Positions 53,977-63,805 of a stretch of 64,000 nt of DNA are shown one piece after another (the stretch's first letter is position 1; every line of letters starts with the position of its first letter). The translations under genes and the position numbers were made by a program. The DNA is from an uncultured beta proteobacterium (GTDB taxonomy: Bacteria; Pseudomonadota; Gammaproteobacteria; Burkholderiales; Burkholderiaceae_A), in assembly GCA_902625535.1 (NCBI GenBank), contig CACOBT010000002.1, forward strand, positions 62,001 through 126,000. Direction: 5' to 3'. Below the pieces are notes generated by a model. That model was not told where the DNA came from. It saw only the letters and a program-made list of their open reading frames with translations, and did no database searches.

Positions 53977-54331
53977 TAAATTCAATTTTCGTTCTAAAAG
54001 AGGGTTTCAAATTGCAGATCATATTCGAAAAGCTGTTTCAGAAATTGTTAGAGCGAAGGTAAAAGATCCAAGACTAAAGACAATTACCGTGACTGATGTT
54101 GAGATTACACACGATCTTTCTATCGCTAAAATCTACTATAGTGTTTATCCATGGTCGAAGGACAACATTAGCAGAGCTCGGGTTGGTTTGGAATCTGCGG
54201 GAAAATTTATCAGGAGGCAGTTGGGGAAAGAGCTTACATGTTACAGAATTCCAGACGTTACTTTCAAGTTAGATAACTCTCTCGCAAATGGTGGTAGGAT
54301 TAACGAGCTACTTGCTAAGATTGCTGAGTGA
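53960..54331 (+). CDS. rbfA: Ribosome-binding factor A
   Basis: A 123-residue KH-like Rbf[40 protein letters not shown] and YSVYPWS. Needed for 16S rRNA 5' end processing and cold growth. The start is TTG at 53960 with AAGGG upstream, 17 bases inside infB. truB starts 31 bases after its stop. Confidence 0.93.
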   Translation: MREHSNKFNFRSKRGFQIADHIRKAVSEIVRAKVKDPRLKTITVTDVEITHDLSIAKIYYSVYPWSKDNISRARVGLESAGKFIRRQLGKELTCYRIPDVTFKLDNSLANGGRINELLAKIAE

Positions 54332-54362
54332 ATCGAATACCTTGGTTTTACTGTTGAAATAG

Positions 54363-55283
54363 ATGAGCCTAAACGGTATTATTTTCATTAATAAAAAGGC
54401 AGGAATTTCTTCAGCTGGAGTAGTTAGGGATGTAAAAAAGATTGTCCAGTGTAAAGTAGGACATGGCGGAACCCTAGACCCAATAGCTACCGGGGTACTA
54501 CCTATTTTAATCGGAGAAGGTACTAAGTTCGGGTCGTTCTCGTTGCAAAAAAATAAAACTTATAATGCGGAGTTATTATTGGGAGTATCCACTGATACCG
54601 GTGATAAGACGGGCACTGTCCTGGAAGAGAAAAATATTAATTGTACCAAAGGGGAAATTTTGAAGGTGTTAAAAAAATTTTCCGGAAAATATTCACAAAC
54701 AGTACCGTCATATTCTGCGGTTAAAGTTAGAGGAGTTCCGATGTACAAACTTGCTCGAAGGGGGATAACTACTGACAAAATTGTCAGACAGGTTGAAATC
54801 ACTGATCTGAAACTAGTTGCACTAACAGGTCCACGTTTAGAATTAAAAGTTACTTGCTCAAAAGGAACATACATCAGGTCGTTGGCTACGGATATTGGCG
54901 AAATGCTGGGGTGCGGCGCCCATATTACAAATTTAGAAAGAAGTGCAGTTGGGGAATTTTCCTTAAGGGATGCTTTCACACTAGATAACATGACACAAGA
55001 CTTAAAACGATTTGGTAAGAAAATTCTCGACGAAAAGTATATCAGACCTGTTGATTTATTTTTAAAGGATTTTAGAAGCCTTTACTTGTCTGAAAAGCAG
55101 TTGGGAAAAATCGTTAATGGTGTGGAGATTGAAGCTCCATTTGAATTCGAAAAGGTTGCGGATAATATAGTCTTGAGATTGTATGACGATGAAAAAAAAT
55201 TTATAGGGTTAGCGGAAACAAAGGGAAACAAAATATTTCCTAAAAGATTGATAGGTTTAAAAAATATGAGAAAGTTAACGTAA
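54363..55283 (+). CDS. truB: tRNA pseudouridine-55 synthase
   Basis: A 306-residue TruB. The catalytic motif GHGGTLDPIATGVLPI has Asp39; VPMYKLARRG and CSKGTYIRSLATDIGEMLG are further family motifs, and a C-terminal PUA-like region follows. It converts U55 to pseudouridine in tRNA. The start has ATG 54363; typA begins at the base after its stop. Confidence 0.95.
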   Translation: MSLNGIIFINKKAGISSAGVVRDVKKIVQCKVGHGGTLDPIATGVLPILIGEGTKFGSFSLQKNKTYNAELLLGVSTDTGDKTGTVLEEKNINCTKGEILKVLKKFSGKYSQTVPSYSAVKVRGVPMYKLARRGITTDKIVRQVEITDLKLVALTGPRLELKVTCSKGTYIRSLATDIGEMLGCGAHITNLERSAVGEFSLRDAFTLDNMTQDLKRFGKKILDEKYIRPVDLFLKDFRSLYLSEKQLGKIVNGVEIEAPFEFEKVADNIVLRLYDDEKKFIGLAETKGNKIFPKRLIGLKNMRKLT

Positions 55284-57101
55284 ATGGACAAAAGAAATAT
55301 AGCTATAATCGCGCACGTGGACCATGGAAAAACGACGCTTGTGGATCAGCTTTTAAAGCAAACTGGGGTTTTTAGGGATAACGAAACTATTCTTGACAGG
55401 GTAATGGATTCAAATGAATTGGAAAGGGAAAGAGGAATAACAATCGTTTCGAAAAATTGTTCAATTGTGTTTGACACTGTTCACATTAACATAGTCGATA
55501 CTCCGGGTCACGCTGATTTTGGCGGGGAGGTAGAGCGAATTTTATCAATGGTAGACGGAGTGTTGTTATTAGTAGATGCTGTCGAAGGACCAATGCCACA
55601 AACGCGGTTTGTGACAAACAAGGCTCTTCAGATCGGTTTGAGACCAATCGTCGTGATAAATAAAATTGATAAACTCGGGGCCCGTCCTGACTGGGTAATA
55701 GATCAAACATTCGAACTTTTTGCTAACCTAGGTGCGAGTGAACAGCAGTTAGATTTTTCGGTTATTTACACCTCAGCAATACAGGGATTCGCTACTGTTG
55801 ATTCGTTAATCCAGAAAAATGATATGGGAGACTTACTGAGAGAAATCGTGCAGAAAATTCCTGAACCTGGTGGTGACGTCGAAGGACCTTTTAAGATGCA
55901 AATTTCTGCAATTGACTACTCACCTTATCTAGGCAAAATTGGTATTGGAAAAATATCAAGGGGAAAAGTATCCTTGCGGGATAACTTAATTGCTCTCGAA
56001 GGCGAGACTGGGACCCGCGAACAATTGACAGTGAGCTCAATACAGATATTTAAGGGGCTTGATAGGGTAAGCGTTGAAAAAGCAGAGGCTGGACAGATAG
56101 TCATAATTAATGGAATTGAGGATATCAAAATCGGAGCCACTCTCTGCGACCCAGGCGATCCAGAACCTTTTCCAATCTTAAAAGTAGACGAACCGACTTT
56201 AGGTGTGAATTTCTTTGTTAATTCCTCACCGTTCGCGGGTAAGGAAGGGAAATTTGTCACTGGCAGACAGATTAGAGAGAGGTTAAAGAAAGAATTAATT
56301 ACAAACTTAGCGTTGAAAGTCAACTTTAAAGATGAAACAGAAATTTTTGAGGTTTTTGGAAGAGGAGAATTGCATCTAACTATTTTGATTGAAAATTTAA
56401 GGAGAGAAGGATTTGAATTGTCCGTATCTAAGCCAAAAGTTGTCTATAAAACGGGGTCGGATGGCAAACTACTAGAACCTTTTGAAACTTTAATTATCGA
56501 GATTGATATTGAGTTTCAGGGAGTTGTTATGAAAAGTATGGGAGAAAGGGGGGGGAAGTTATGTAATATAGTGAATGTTAATGAGCACAGAACAAGGCTG
56601 GAGTATTGCATTAGTACAAAATCTCTAATTGGATTCCACGGACAACTTACTTCAATTACTAAAGGGACGGGAATTTTTTCTCATAGTTTTGAAAAATATG
56701 ATTTAATATCGTCTCTCGCAAACCAGAGAAAAAATGGCGCACTTGTCTCTCAGGAAACCGGTATTATTAACGCATATGCTTTGTGGAAAATACAGGAAAG
56801 GGGCAGGTTATTTGTTGCTCCGGGGACTGAGGTTTACGAAGGAATGGTAATAGGGATACATGCTAGGCCGAGCGATCTTATAGTAAATCCTATAAAAGGT
56901 AAAAAATTAACTAACATAAGAGCTTCTGGTAAGGATGAACATATTGAATTAAAGAATATGATGGAGCTAAATTTGGAAAAAGGTCTTGGTCTTCTCGGGG
57001 ACGATGAGCTTTTGGAAATAACTCCAAAATCTCTCAGAATTCGTAAGTCTTCGCTTACGGAAGGGGAAAGAAGAAAAAATAGTAGAGTGAATGCTAATTA
57101 A
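55284..57101 (+). CDS. typA: Translational GTPase TypA/BipA
   Basis: A 605-residue GTPase. AHVDHGKTT (P-loop near residue 10), [28 protein letters not shown] and [12 protein letters not shown] form the G domain; the later [18 protein letters not shown] and the [12 protein letters not shown] region are typical of BipA. It binds ribosomes and is linked to stress and low-temperature assembly. It starts directly after truB, and its stop codon is directly followed by that of the convergent pmbA gene. Confidence 0.95.
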   Translation: MDKRNIAIIAHVDHGKTTLVDQLLKQTGVFRDNETILDRVMDSNELERERGITIVSKNCSIVFDTVHINIVDTPGHADFGGEVERILSMVDGVLLLVDAVEGPMPQTRFVTNKALQIGLRPIVVINKIDKLGARPDWVIDQTFELFANLGASEQQLDFSVIYTSAIQGFATVDSLIQKNDMGDLLREIVQKIPEPGGDVEGPFKMQISAIDYSPYLGKIGIGKISRGKVSLRDNLIALEGETGTREQLTVSSIQIFKGLDRVSVEKAEAGQIVIINGIEDIKIGATLCDPGDPEPFPILKVDEPTLGVNFFVNSSPFAGKEGKFVTGRQIRERLKKELITNLALKVNFKDETEIFEVFGRGELHLTILIENLRREGFELSVSKPKVVYKTGSDGKLLEPFETLIIEIDIEFQGVVMKSMGERGGKLCNIVNVNEHRTRLEYCISTKSLIGFHGQLTSITKGTGIFSHSFEKYDLISSLANQRKNGALVSQETGIINAYALWKIQERGRLFVAPGTEVYEGMVIGIHARPSDLIVNPIKGKKLTNIRASGKDEHIELKNMMELNLEKGLGLLGDDELLEITPKSLRIRKSSLTEGERRKNSRVNAN

Positions 57102-58466
57102 TTACTTGCCGCCAATTGTCATTATTTCAATTAATATAGAACCCGTAGTTTTTGCGCCCTTTCGGTACTCATCATTCCCAATCGCAACGATATTTTGGAA
57201 CATTTCTAGCAAATTACCAGCTATTGTTATCTCGTATACCGGGAATGCAATTTTTCCATTCTGGATCCAAAAACCGGAAGCTCCCCTCGAATAATCACCT
57301 GTAATCATATTAATACCTTGACCCATCAATTCGGTTACAAATAATCCATTTCCCATTAATCTAAACATCTCAGTTAGAGTTCGTTTGTCCACATTATTTT
57401 TGTCAAAAATCCTTAAATTATGTGAACCACCAGCGTTACCAGTCGACTCCATGTTTAATCGTCTTGCACTATAACTTGATAAAAAGTAGCCGTTCACTAC
57501 TCCATTTTCAACTACCAATCGAGGTCTGACTTTAACACCCTCATCGTCAAAAGGTGCTGAACCCATTTCTCCAGTCAAAAAAGGATTTTCATCAATACAA
57601 ATAGATTCCGGAAAAACTTTGGTTCCCAACCTTTTATCTAAAAAAGTTAAGTTTTTATACAATGAACTACCACTTATAGCTTGTACAAAAGAACCCAATA
57701 AACTCGCTGCAATTGGGGCATCAAAGAGGACTGGCGATTTACAGGTGGAAATTCTCTGTGAACCAATTCTTGAAAGAGCTCTTTGCGCCGCATGGCGACC
57801 GATATCCTCGGGACTGGCCAGCTTGTCATAGTTTCGGTCCGATGAATACCAATAATCACGTTCCATTTCCCCATTTCTAGCTGCGATTGGTGCAATGGAG
57901 ATGGTGTGTCGGCTCTGTTTATAACCGCCCTCAAATCCTAAAGAGTTTGCAGAAAAAAAATTGCTGTGATGAATCGTGATCGCCGCTCCTTCGGAATTTT
58001 TTATGTGTTTGTCAGTCTTTAAAGCGCTGTCTTCACACCTAGCAGCTATATTTATCGCATCTTTTATAGTAATATTCCACGGGTAATAGAGTTGAAGATC
58101 ATTTCTCGGTCTGAACTCCAAGTCCTTTTTATCTGGCAATCCCGAAAATTTATCCGGTTTAGTAAAGTTTGCAATATCTTTGGCTTTCAAAACAGTTTGT
58201 CTAATTGCATCAAGTTCAAAATTAGACGTTTCGGCAAAGCCTTTTCTGCCCGAATTATAAATTGTTACACTAGCCGACTTTTCTCTACTACTTTCGCTAG
58301 TTTCAAGCTGACCCAGTCGAACTTGCGCTGAAAACCCATAATCTTCTGTAATATCAACACTCGCCTGAACTGCCCCAGACTTATGTGCAAAGTCGAGCAT
58401 ATTCTGTGCTATCATTTTCAGCTCTGAAGAAGTATAGATAAACTTCGATTTTTGCTCTGTATTCAT
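57102..58466 (-). CDS. pmbA: Metalloprotease PmbA
   Basis: A 454-residue member of the TldD/PmbA family, which with TldD forms a zinc protease that processes small peptides and antitoxins; TldD carries the metal site. Evidence: YNSGRKGFAETSNFELDAI, YWYSSDRNYDKLASPEDIGR, PVLFDAPIAASLLGSFVQAI and the C-terminal GDYSRGASGFWIQNGKIAFP with YEITIAGNLLEMF. ATG 58466 lies 12 bases from the divergent mog start. tldD is not in the window. Confidence 0.93.
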   Translation of the reverse strand: MNTEQKSKFIYTSSELKMIAQNMLDFAHKSGAVQASVDITEDYGFSAQVRLGQLETSESSREKSASVTIYNSGRKGFAETSNFELDAIRQTVLKAKDIANFTKPDKFSGLPDKKDLEFRPRNDLQLYYPWNITIKDAINIAARCEDSALKTDKHIKNSEGAAITIHHSNFFSANSLGFEGGYKQSRHTISIAPIAARNGEMERDYWYSSDRNYDKLASPEDIGRHAAQRALSRIGSQRISTCKSPVLFDAPIAASLLGSFVQAISGSSLYKNLTFLDKRLGTKVFPESICIDENPFLTGEMGSAPFDDEGVKVRPRLVVENGVVNGYFLSSYSARRLNMESTGNAGGSHNLRIFDKNNVDKRTLTEMFRLMGNGLFVTELMGQGINMITGDYSRGASGFWIQNGKIAFPVYEITIAGNLLEMFQNIVAIGNDEYRKGAKTTGSILIEIMTIGGK

Positions 58467-58478
58467 ATGTAAATTATA

Positions 58479-59066
58479 ATGGTGAAACCAGGAAATTTGT
58501 CAGAATTAAAAGCAGGTCTTGTTTCGATAAGTGATCGTGCTAGTAACAACGTTTATGAGGATTTGGGTATTCCTTGCCTGAAGTCATGGTTGGAACGTGC
58601 TGTTACCAGCCCGTTTAAAATAGTCGAAAGGCTCATTCCTGATGAAAAAGTGTTGATAAAAGACACTCTTATTGAATTAGTGGACAAGGAGAAATGTGAT
58701 TTAGTGCTTACCACCGGAGGCACTGGGCCAGCTCCTAGGGATGTAACTCCAGACGCTACGCTTGAAATTGGTGAAAAAGTTTTACCAGGATTTGGAGAGC
58801 AGATGAGACAGATATCATTAAACTTCGTACCAACAGCAATTCTTTCCCGGCAAGTTGCTGTCACTAGAAAATCCTCTTTGATAATCAATCTACCTGGTCA
58901 ACCTAGGGCTATTCAAGAAACGCTTGAGGGTGTAAGAAGTAAGACCGGAAAACTGGAAGTTCCAGGCATTTTTGCAGCAGTGCCCTATGGTATTGAGCTC
59001 ATCGGAGGCCCGGTTATAATAACAAACGCGGATGTTTGCAAATCATTTAGACCCAAAAAAAAGTAA
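58479..59066 (+). CDS. mog: Molybdopterin adenylyltransferase
   Basis: A 195-residue MogA-type protein, which adenylylates molybdopterin before molybdenum insertion. The motif TTGGTGPAPRDVTPDAT and INLPGQPRAI are the family's binding loops, and AGLVSISDRAS is the N-terminal strand. No other molybdenum cofactor gene is nearby. Its stop codon is directly followed by that of spoT. Confidence 0.92.
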   Translation: MVKPGNLSELKAGLVSISDRASNNVYEDLGIPCLKSWLERAVTSPFKIVERLIPDEKVLIKDTLIELVDKEKCDLVLTTGGTGPAPRDVTPDATLEIGEKVLPGFGEQMRQISLNFVPTAILSRQVAVTRKSSLIINLPGQPRAIQETLEGVRSKTGKLEVPGIFAAVPYGIELIGGPVIITNADVCKSFRPKKK

Positions 59067-61253
59067 TTATGATTTAGTAAGCCTTGTAACTTTAGCTAGT
59101 GCACTGACTTTTCTGATATTGCGCAAAACTTCGGCAAGATGAACTCGGTGCGTAATCTCTAGACCTATCTTCAGTGTGCAAAAGTGAGAACCTTTATGAC
59201 GGTTGATTGACACATCAACAATGTTACTTTTAGTGATGGAAATAGCAGAGGCGATTTTTGCTAGAACACCGGGAGACTCCTCGACCTGGAGGGAAAGATA
59301 ACAAGTAAACTGTGTATCATGTATTTCCTCCCAAATGATATCTATCCATCTCGCTGGGTCATTCGCCCTCTGCTTGACGGAACCAGCACAAATTTTTCTA
59401 TGTATTATTAAACCCTTCCCTCCTGAAAGATAACCGTGAGCAGCATCCCCTGGAATCGGAAAGCAACAAGCCGCGTAATTAACTGCTGGACCCTCATTGC
59501 CGTTAATAGATATTGATCTTGCAGCATCCGTTAAATGCTGCATAGAAAGCTCAATTTTTTGTTTGGCATCGGATGAAAATACTGAGGGTAGGGATTTTGA
59601 TTTACGGATTATTAGAACCCGTTGTAAAACCGCGTCGGCATAGAGATAGCCGAGCCCAATTTTTTCAAATAGCTCGTCTCTACTTTTCAAATTTAATTCA
59701 AATAACAATGATTTCCACGGAACGTCCTTATCAAAAACTATTTTCTCATTCATTTCATTGATCGCATGCAACATAAGTTTCTTCCCAAAAGCAATGACAC
59801 GTTCATGAGTTTCTTTCTTCAAAGTATTTCTTATGGCAGCGCGAGCTTTTGAGGTCCTCACAAAGGTAAGCCATGATGGATCAGGTTTTGCATTTAAGTT
59901 TTGCAGAACGGATATAACATCTCCATTTTTTAATTTTGTATCGAGTGGAGAATTCTGATTATTGATTCTCGCACCTGTACAATTTTTTCCAACATCACTA
60001 TGGATGGAGTAGGCGAAATCAACTGGTGTCGATCCTCTAGGCAGTTCAATAATTTCTCCTTGAGGAGTAAAGACGTAAATAACATCCGGAAATAAATCTA
60101 TTTTCAAGTAATCTATAAATTCTGAGGGAGCAGCTGTTTGTTTATGCACTGAGAGAAGAGATTTCATCCACTCATGCGTCTTAAACTGCAATGGAGATGT
60201 ATCTTTTTCCTTTTTTTTGTATAGCCAGTGTGAAGCAATCCCTACTTCAGATAAACTGTGCATTCTCTCCGTTCTAATTTGCAATTCTAAAGGAGTACCG
60301 TAAGGTCCCATTACAACGGTATGTAAGGATTGATACCCGTTTGACTTGGGAAGCGCGATATAGTCCTTAAATCTCCCAGGTATGGGCTTGAACAGTTTGT
60401 GCAAGGCTCCGAGGCATAAATAACATTCGGTTAAATTATTAACAACAATTCTAAACCCATGAATATCAAATACTTCTGCGAAGCTGACTCTTTTTTCTTT
60501 CATCTTTAAGTAAACCGAGTATAACGATTTTTCCCTTCCAAACACTTTGCCTTTTACACCGAAGCTAGGGATATGATGTATGATTTTTTTTTGAAGTTCT
60601 GTGATAATTTCTTTACGATTCCCTCTAGCTTTAGAAATTGCTTTATTGAGTACCCCGTATCGTTTTGGGTACAGATTTGCAAAACAAAGATCTTCCAACT
60701 TGCGATACACTTCATTAAAACCGAGTCGATGGGCGATTGGAGCAAATATTTCGAGCGTCTCTTTTGAAATCCTACGTTTTTTTTTCTCAGATAACGCACT
60801 TAAAGTTTGCATGTTGTGTAATCTATCGGCAAGTTTTATCAAGATAACTCGAGCATCTGCAGCCGTAGCCAAAAGCATTTTTCGAAAATTTTCTGCAGTT
60901 TTTTCTTCATAGCTTTTGTAGACAAGTCTATCCACTTTTGATAAGCCATCTACAAGTTCAGCGATCTTGTCCCCATAGAAGTTTGAGATACTTTGCAAGC
61001 TCGTTGCTGTGTCTTCAACGGTATCGTGTAAAAGTCCGGCTACCAAAGCTTCAACATCGAGTTTCCAACCTGCACAAATAAGCGCAACATTTATTGGGTG
61101 GTTCGAATATGGCTCACCTGTCTTTCGAAACTGGCCCACGTGAGCGCTCTCACAAAACGAGATCGCTCTTTTTAATTTTGCTCTGTCGGACCTGGATAAA
61201 TAGTAGGTTGCTTTAAGGAGTTCGTCAGAGATTTTTCTTTTAAATATTGGCAA
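59067..61253 (-). CDS. spoT: Bifunctional (p)ppGpp synthetase/hydrolase (RelA/SpoT family)
   Basis: A 728-residue Rel/Spo homologue. The HD hydrolase domain has His52 and HDTVEDT (His76-Asp77...Glu80-Asp81); the synthetase domain has GRFKDYIALPKSNGYQSLHT. The RFKD form, instead of the ExDD form of RelA, fits a bifunctional enzyme. A TGS domain (VIYVFTPQGEIIELPRGSTP) and a C-terminal ACT domain follow. It adjusts growth to starvation. It follows rpoZ by 8 bases on the minus strand. Confidence 0.95.
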   Translation of the reverse strand: MPIFKRKISDELLKATYYLSRSDRAKLKRAISFCESAHVGQFRKTGEPYSNHPINVALICAGWKLDVEALVAGLLHDTVEDTATSLQSISNFYGDKIAELVDGLSKVDRLVYKSYEEKTAENFRKMLLATAADARVILIKLADRLHNMQTLSALSEKKKRRISKETLEIFAPIAHRLGFNEVYRKLEDLCFANLYPKRYGVLNKAISKARGNRKEIITELQKKIIHHIPSFGVKGKVFGREKSLYSVYLKMKEKRVSFAEVFDIHGFRIVVNNLTECYLCLGALHKLFKPIPGRFKDYIALPKSNGYQSLHTVVMGPYGTPLELQIRTERMHSLSEVGIASHWLYKKKEKDTSPLQFKTHEWMKSLLSVHKQTAAPSEFIDYLKIDLFPDVIYVFTPQGEIIELPRGSTPVDFAYSIHSDVGKNCTGARINNQNSPLDTKLKNGDVISVLQNLNAKPDPSWLTFVRTSKARAAIRNTLKKETHERVIAFGKKLMLHAINEMNEKIVFDKDVPWKSLLFELNLKSRDELFEKIGLGYLYADAVLQRVLIIRKSKSLPSVFSSDAKQKIELSMQHLTDAARSISINGNEGPAVNYAACCFPIPGDAAHGYLSGGKGLIIHRKICAGSVKQRANDPARWIDIIWEEIHDTQFTCYLSLQVEESPGVLAKIASAISITKSNIVDVSINRHKGSHFCTLKIGLEITHRVHLAEVLRNIRKVSALAKVTRLTKS

Positions 61254-61261
61254 TTAATTCC

Positions 61262-61465
61262 CTAGAGTGGAACCTTCCTAAGCATCTCGATTCCAACGTG
61301 GCCTCCGGCAATTTCTCGCAAAGCTGCGACTGTCGGTTTATCTTTAGTTTCGATTTTTGGGACAGATCCTTGCGCTAACTGCCTAGCTCTATATGTTGCG
61401 GACAAGGCCAAATCAAATCTGTTTGGTATTTGTTCTAAGCAATCCTCAATTGTTATTCTAGCCAT
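61262..61465 (-). CDS. rpoZ: RNA polymerase omega subunit
   Basis: A 67-residue omega subunit: [19 protein letters not shown] and [12 protein letters not shown] match the conserved N-terminus. Many family members are about 70-90 residues, so this one is at the short end. It stabilises RNA polymerase. It lies 15 bases after gmk and 8 bases before spoT, in one minus-strand unit. Confidence 0.94.
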   Translation of the reverse strand: MARITIEDCLEQIPNRFDLALSATYRARQLAQGSVPKIETKDKPTVAALREIAGGHVGIEMLRKVPL

Positions 61466-61480
61466 TAGCAGGTTCTCCTT

Positions 61481-62044
61481 TCAAATACTCCGGTTCACTA
61501 TCTGATGAAGTTCGCGTACCGCTGAATCAAAATCATCATTCATAATAATATAATCAAAATCAGTTGATTTTTCCATTTCTTCTTCGGCGAGTGCTAATCT
61601 TTCTAAAACGACATTGTTTTTGTCCTGCCCTCGTTCCTGGAGCCTTTTTTTTAAATGTTCGAGAGATGGAGGCACTATGAATATCAGGGTCAACTGATTC
61701 TTACTATACTTCTCTTTAATCTGAAATGCACCTTGCCAATCAATTTCTAACAGGACTTTTTTACCCTGATTTATACTGGCATTAACTAAAGAGGCAGACG
61801 TTCCGTAAAAATTTCCGTAAACGAAAGCCCATTCAAGAAACTCATCATTATCTTTTTGCTTATCAAAATCTTCCTTTTTAACAAAAAAGTAGTCTTTACC
61901 ATCCACTTCCCCAGCTCGAGGCTCTCTAGTAGTAGTTGATATCGACAGCATAATGGTCGGGTCCTTTTCGATGAGAGCTTTTACAAGACTCGTTTTTCCA
62001 GTTCCTGAAGGCGCGGATATAACAAACAAATGTCCTCTAGTCAT
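61481..62044 (-). CDS. gmk: Guanylate kinase
   Basis: A 187-residue kinase that makes GDP from GMP. The P-loop SAPSGTGKTS is at about residues 10-19, with STTTREPRAGEVDGKDYFFV (GMP-binding) and LLEIDWQGAFQIK (LEIDxxG) following. Directly upstream of rpoZ and 12 bases after yicC. Confidence 0.95.
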   Translation of the reverse strand: MTRGHLFVISAPSGTGKTSLVKALIEKDPTIMLSISTTTREPRAGEVDGKDYFFVKKEDFDKQKDNDEFLEWAFVYGNFYGTSASLVNASINQGKKVLLEIDWQGAFQIKEKYSKNQLTLIFIVPPSLEHLKKRLQERGQDKNNVVLERLALAEEEMEKSTDFDYIIMNDDFDSAVRELHQIVNRSI

Positions 62045-62056
62045 CTTGATTAATAT

Positions 62057-63013
62057 TTATTGAAGATTTTGCACCTGCTCTCTGATTTGCTCTATACAAA
62101 CTCGCAAATCCAGAGAAATCATATTCAGGTCTTGATTAAATGATTTTGACCCTAATGTATTTGCCTCTCTGTGCAATTCCTGGGACAGAAAATCTAATCT
62201 CTTTCCTTTTAAAACATTATCGTTACTTAATACGTTTCTCAGCTCAACCATGTGAGATTTAATTCTCTCTAATTCTTCGGATACATCAACCTTAATTGCA
62301 CTCATCGATGCCTCTAATCGAATTCTTTCATGAATAGCTACGATAAACTCATTATCCCCATTTTGATTACTCCTTTCTGAAGGCTGATTTCCCATTGCAC
62401 TCACTGGTTTCTTTAAATTTATTTCTTTTAACGCATCTGATAGTCGTGTGGAAATTTTGGTTACCATTGCTTCAGCGGCTAATGGCGCAATCTTCTCCGC
62501 TTTTTGGATAAGCGTATCTATTTCGTCGGCACAACTTATTATCTGCTTTATAAGTTGCAAACCCTCCCTTTCCGTAAAATTCTGAAATTCTTTTGAAACA
62601 GATTCACAAATTTCTGTTAACTTCTGTTGATCGATATTCTCACTCAGAAAAGAATCTTGAATAACCCCCGGCCATTTCAATACATCGCTTACTCCTAATT
62701 TTTCTAAGTTTTCAAATGAAGCCAACACCTCGTTTTGTAAATCGATAAGCTCGTCAACTTTTAATTTATTTAGCTTTAGTCCGCTACCGTCATTCCTTAT
62801 AGGCTGTAAACTAAGCCGAACTTCAATTTTTCCTCGAGATGCATGCATGGATACTATCTCTCTTAACTTATTTTCAAATTTTTTTAGCTGCTCAGGTAAT
62901 TTGATAGTAATATCAAGAAACCTATTATTACTTGACCGGATTTCTGCTACAATTACTCCGAATTCAGTCAAGCGTGAAACTTCTCCATAACCGGTCATAC
63001 TTCTGGCTACCAT
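62057..63013 (-). CDS. YicC/YloC family endoribonuclease
   Basis: A 318-residue protein with MTGYGEVSR near the start, EIRSSNNRFLDI, ELRNVLSNDNVLKGKRLDFL and the C-terminal LSQELHREANTLGSK, all of the YicC family. Members act as endoribonucleases in E. coli-type bacteria; the exact substrate in this organism is unknown. The start is 23 bases from the divergent rph gene. First gene of the yicC-gmk-rpoZ-spoT unit. Confidence 0.92.
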   Translation of the reverse strand: MVARSMTGYGEVSRLTEFGVIVAEIRSSNNRFLDITIKLPEQLKKFENKLREIVSMHASRGKIEVRLSLQPIRNDGSGLKLNKLKVDELIDLQNEVLASFENLEKLGVSDVLKWPGVIQDSFLSENIDQQKLTEICESVSKEFQNFTEREGLQLIKQIISCADEIDTLIQKAEKIAPLAAEAMVTKISTRLSDALKEINLKKPVSAMGNQPSERSNQNGDNEFIVAIHERIRLEASMSAIKVDVSEELERIKSHMVELRNVLSNDNVLKGKRLDFLSQELHREANTLGSKSFNQDLNMISLDLRVCIEQIREQVQNLQ

Positions 63014-63036
63014 ATCATCTCGATTTATTAAATAGT

Positions 63037-63801
63037 ATGAATGATTATAAAAGGAAAAATGGAAGATTAGTTGATCAAATTAGAAAGGTTACATTTGAAC
63101 GCGATTTTGTTTCAAATAGTGACGGATCTGTTCTGATCTCTCAGGGTAATACGCGCGTGTTGTGTACCGCAAATATCGAGAATAAGGTCCCTCCCTGGAT
63201 TAAGGGGTTGAATAAAGGTTGGGTTACAGCCGAATATTCAATGCTCCCTGGCAGTGCGAGCAGTCGCGTCAGTCGGGAAGTTGTAAAAGGAAAACAGTCA
63301 GGACGCACTTCAGAGATACAAAGACTCATTGGTCGTAGTTTGAGATCTTCCTTAGATTTGTGTGTTATCCCTGAAAAAACTATAATACTCGACTGTGATG
63401 TTATACAAGCGGATGGAGGTACTCGCTGCGCCGCAATAACTGGAAGTTGGCTAGCGCTATTCGATGCATTACAAAAAAAAGAAAGTAATTTACTAAAGGA
63501 TGGACGTTTAAATTCTATTCAAAGAGTTGGAGCTATCTCGGTTGGAGTTATTGACCAAAGAATGGCGCTAGACCTCGATTATGAAGAAGATGCCACGTGT
63601 GGAGTTGACCTTAACATTGTAATGAAATCGGATTTGAGCCTAGTTGAAATTCAAGGAACAGGGGAGAAAACAACATTTAGCAAAATTGAACTCGTTGATA
63701 TGATAACTGTTGCTGAGAAGGGGCTAGCAGTACTTTTCGAAATGCAAAGAATTATGTCTGAAAAAATCTCTCTTAAGAGGTTGACAAGTAGTGACATCTA
63801 G
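63037..63801 (+). CDS. rph: Ribonuclease PH
   Basis: A 254-residue phosphorolytic 3' exoribonuclease that trims tRNA 3' ends. The motifs TRVLCTANIE, GWVTAEYSMLPGS, SGRTSEIQRLIGRSLRSSLDL, ILDCDVIQADGGTRCAAITG and DLNIVMKSD are complete. The ATG at 63037 gives the usual N-terminus (KNGRLVDQIRKVTFE); the frame is open to 62932 but the extension is antisense to yicC. rdgB starts 4 bases after its stop. Confidence 0.94.
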   Translation: MNDYKRKNGRLVDQIRKVTFERDFVSNSDGSVLISQGNTRVLCTANIENKVPPWIKGLNKGWVTAEYSMLPGSASSRVSREVVKGKQSGRTSEIQRLIGRSLRSSLDLCVIPEKTIILDCDVIQADGGTRCAAITGSWLALFDALQKKESNLLKDGRLNSIQRVGAISVGVIDQRMALDLDYEEDATCGVDLNIVMKSDLSLVEIQGTGEKTTFSKIELVDMITVAEKGLAVLFEMQRIMSEKISLKRLTSSDI

Positions 63802-63805
63802 GTGG

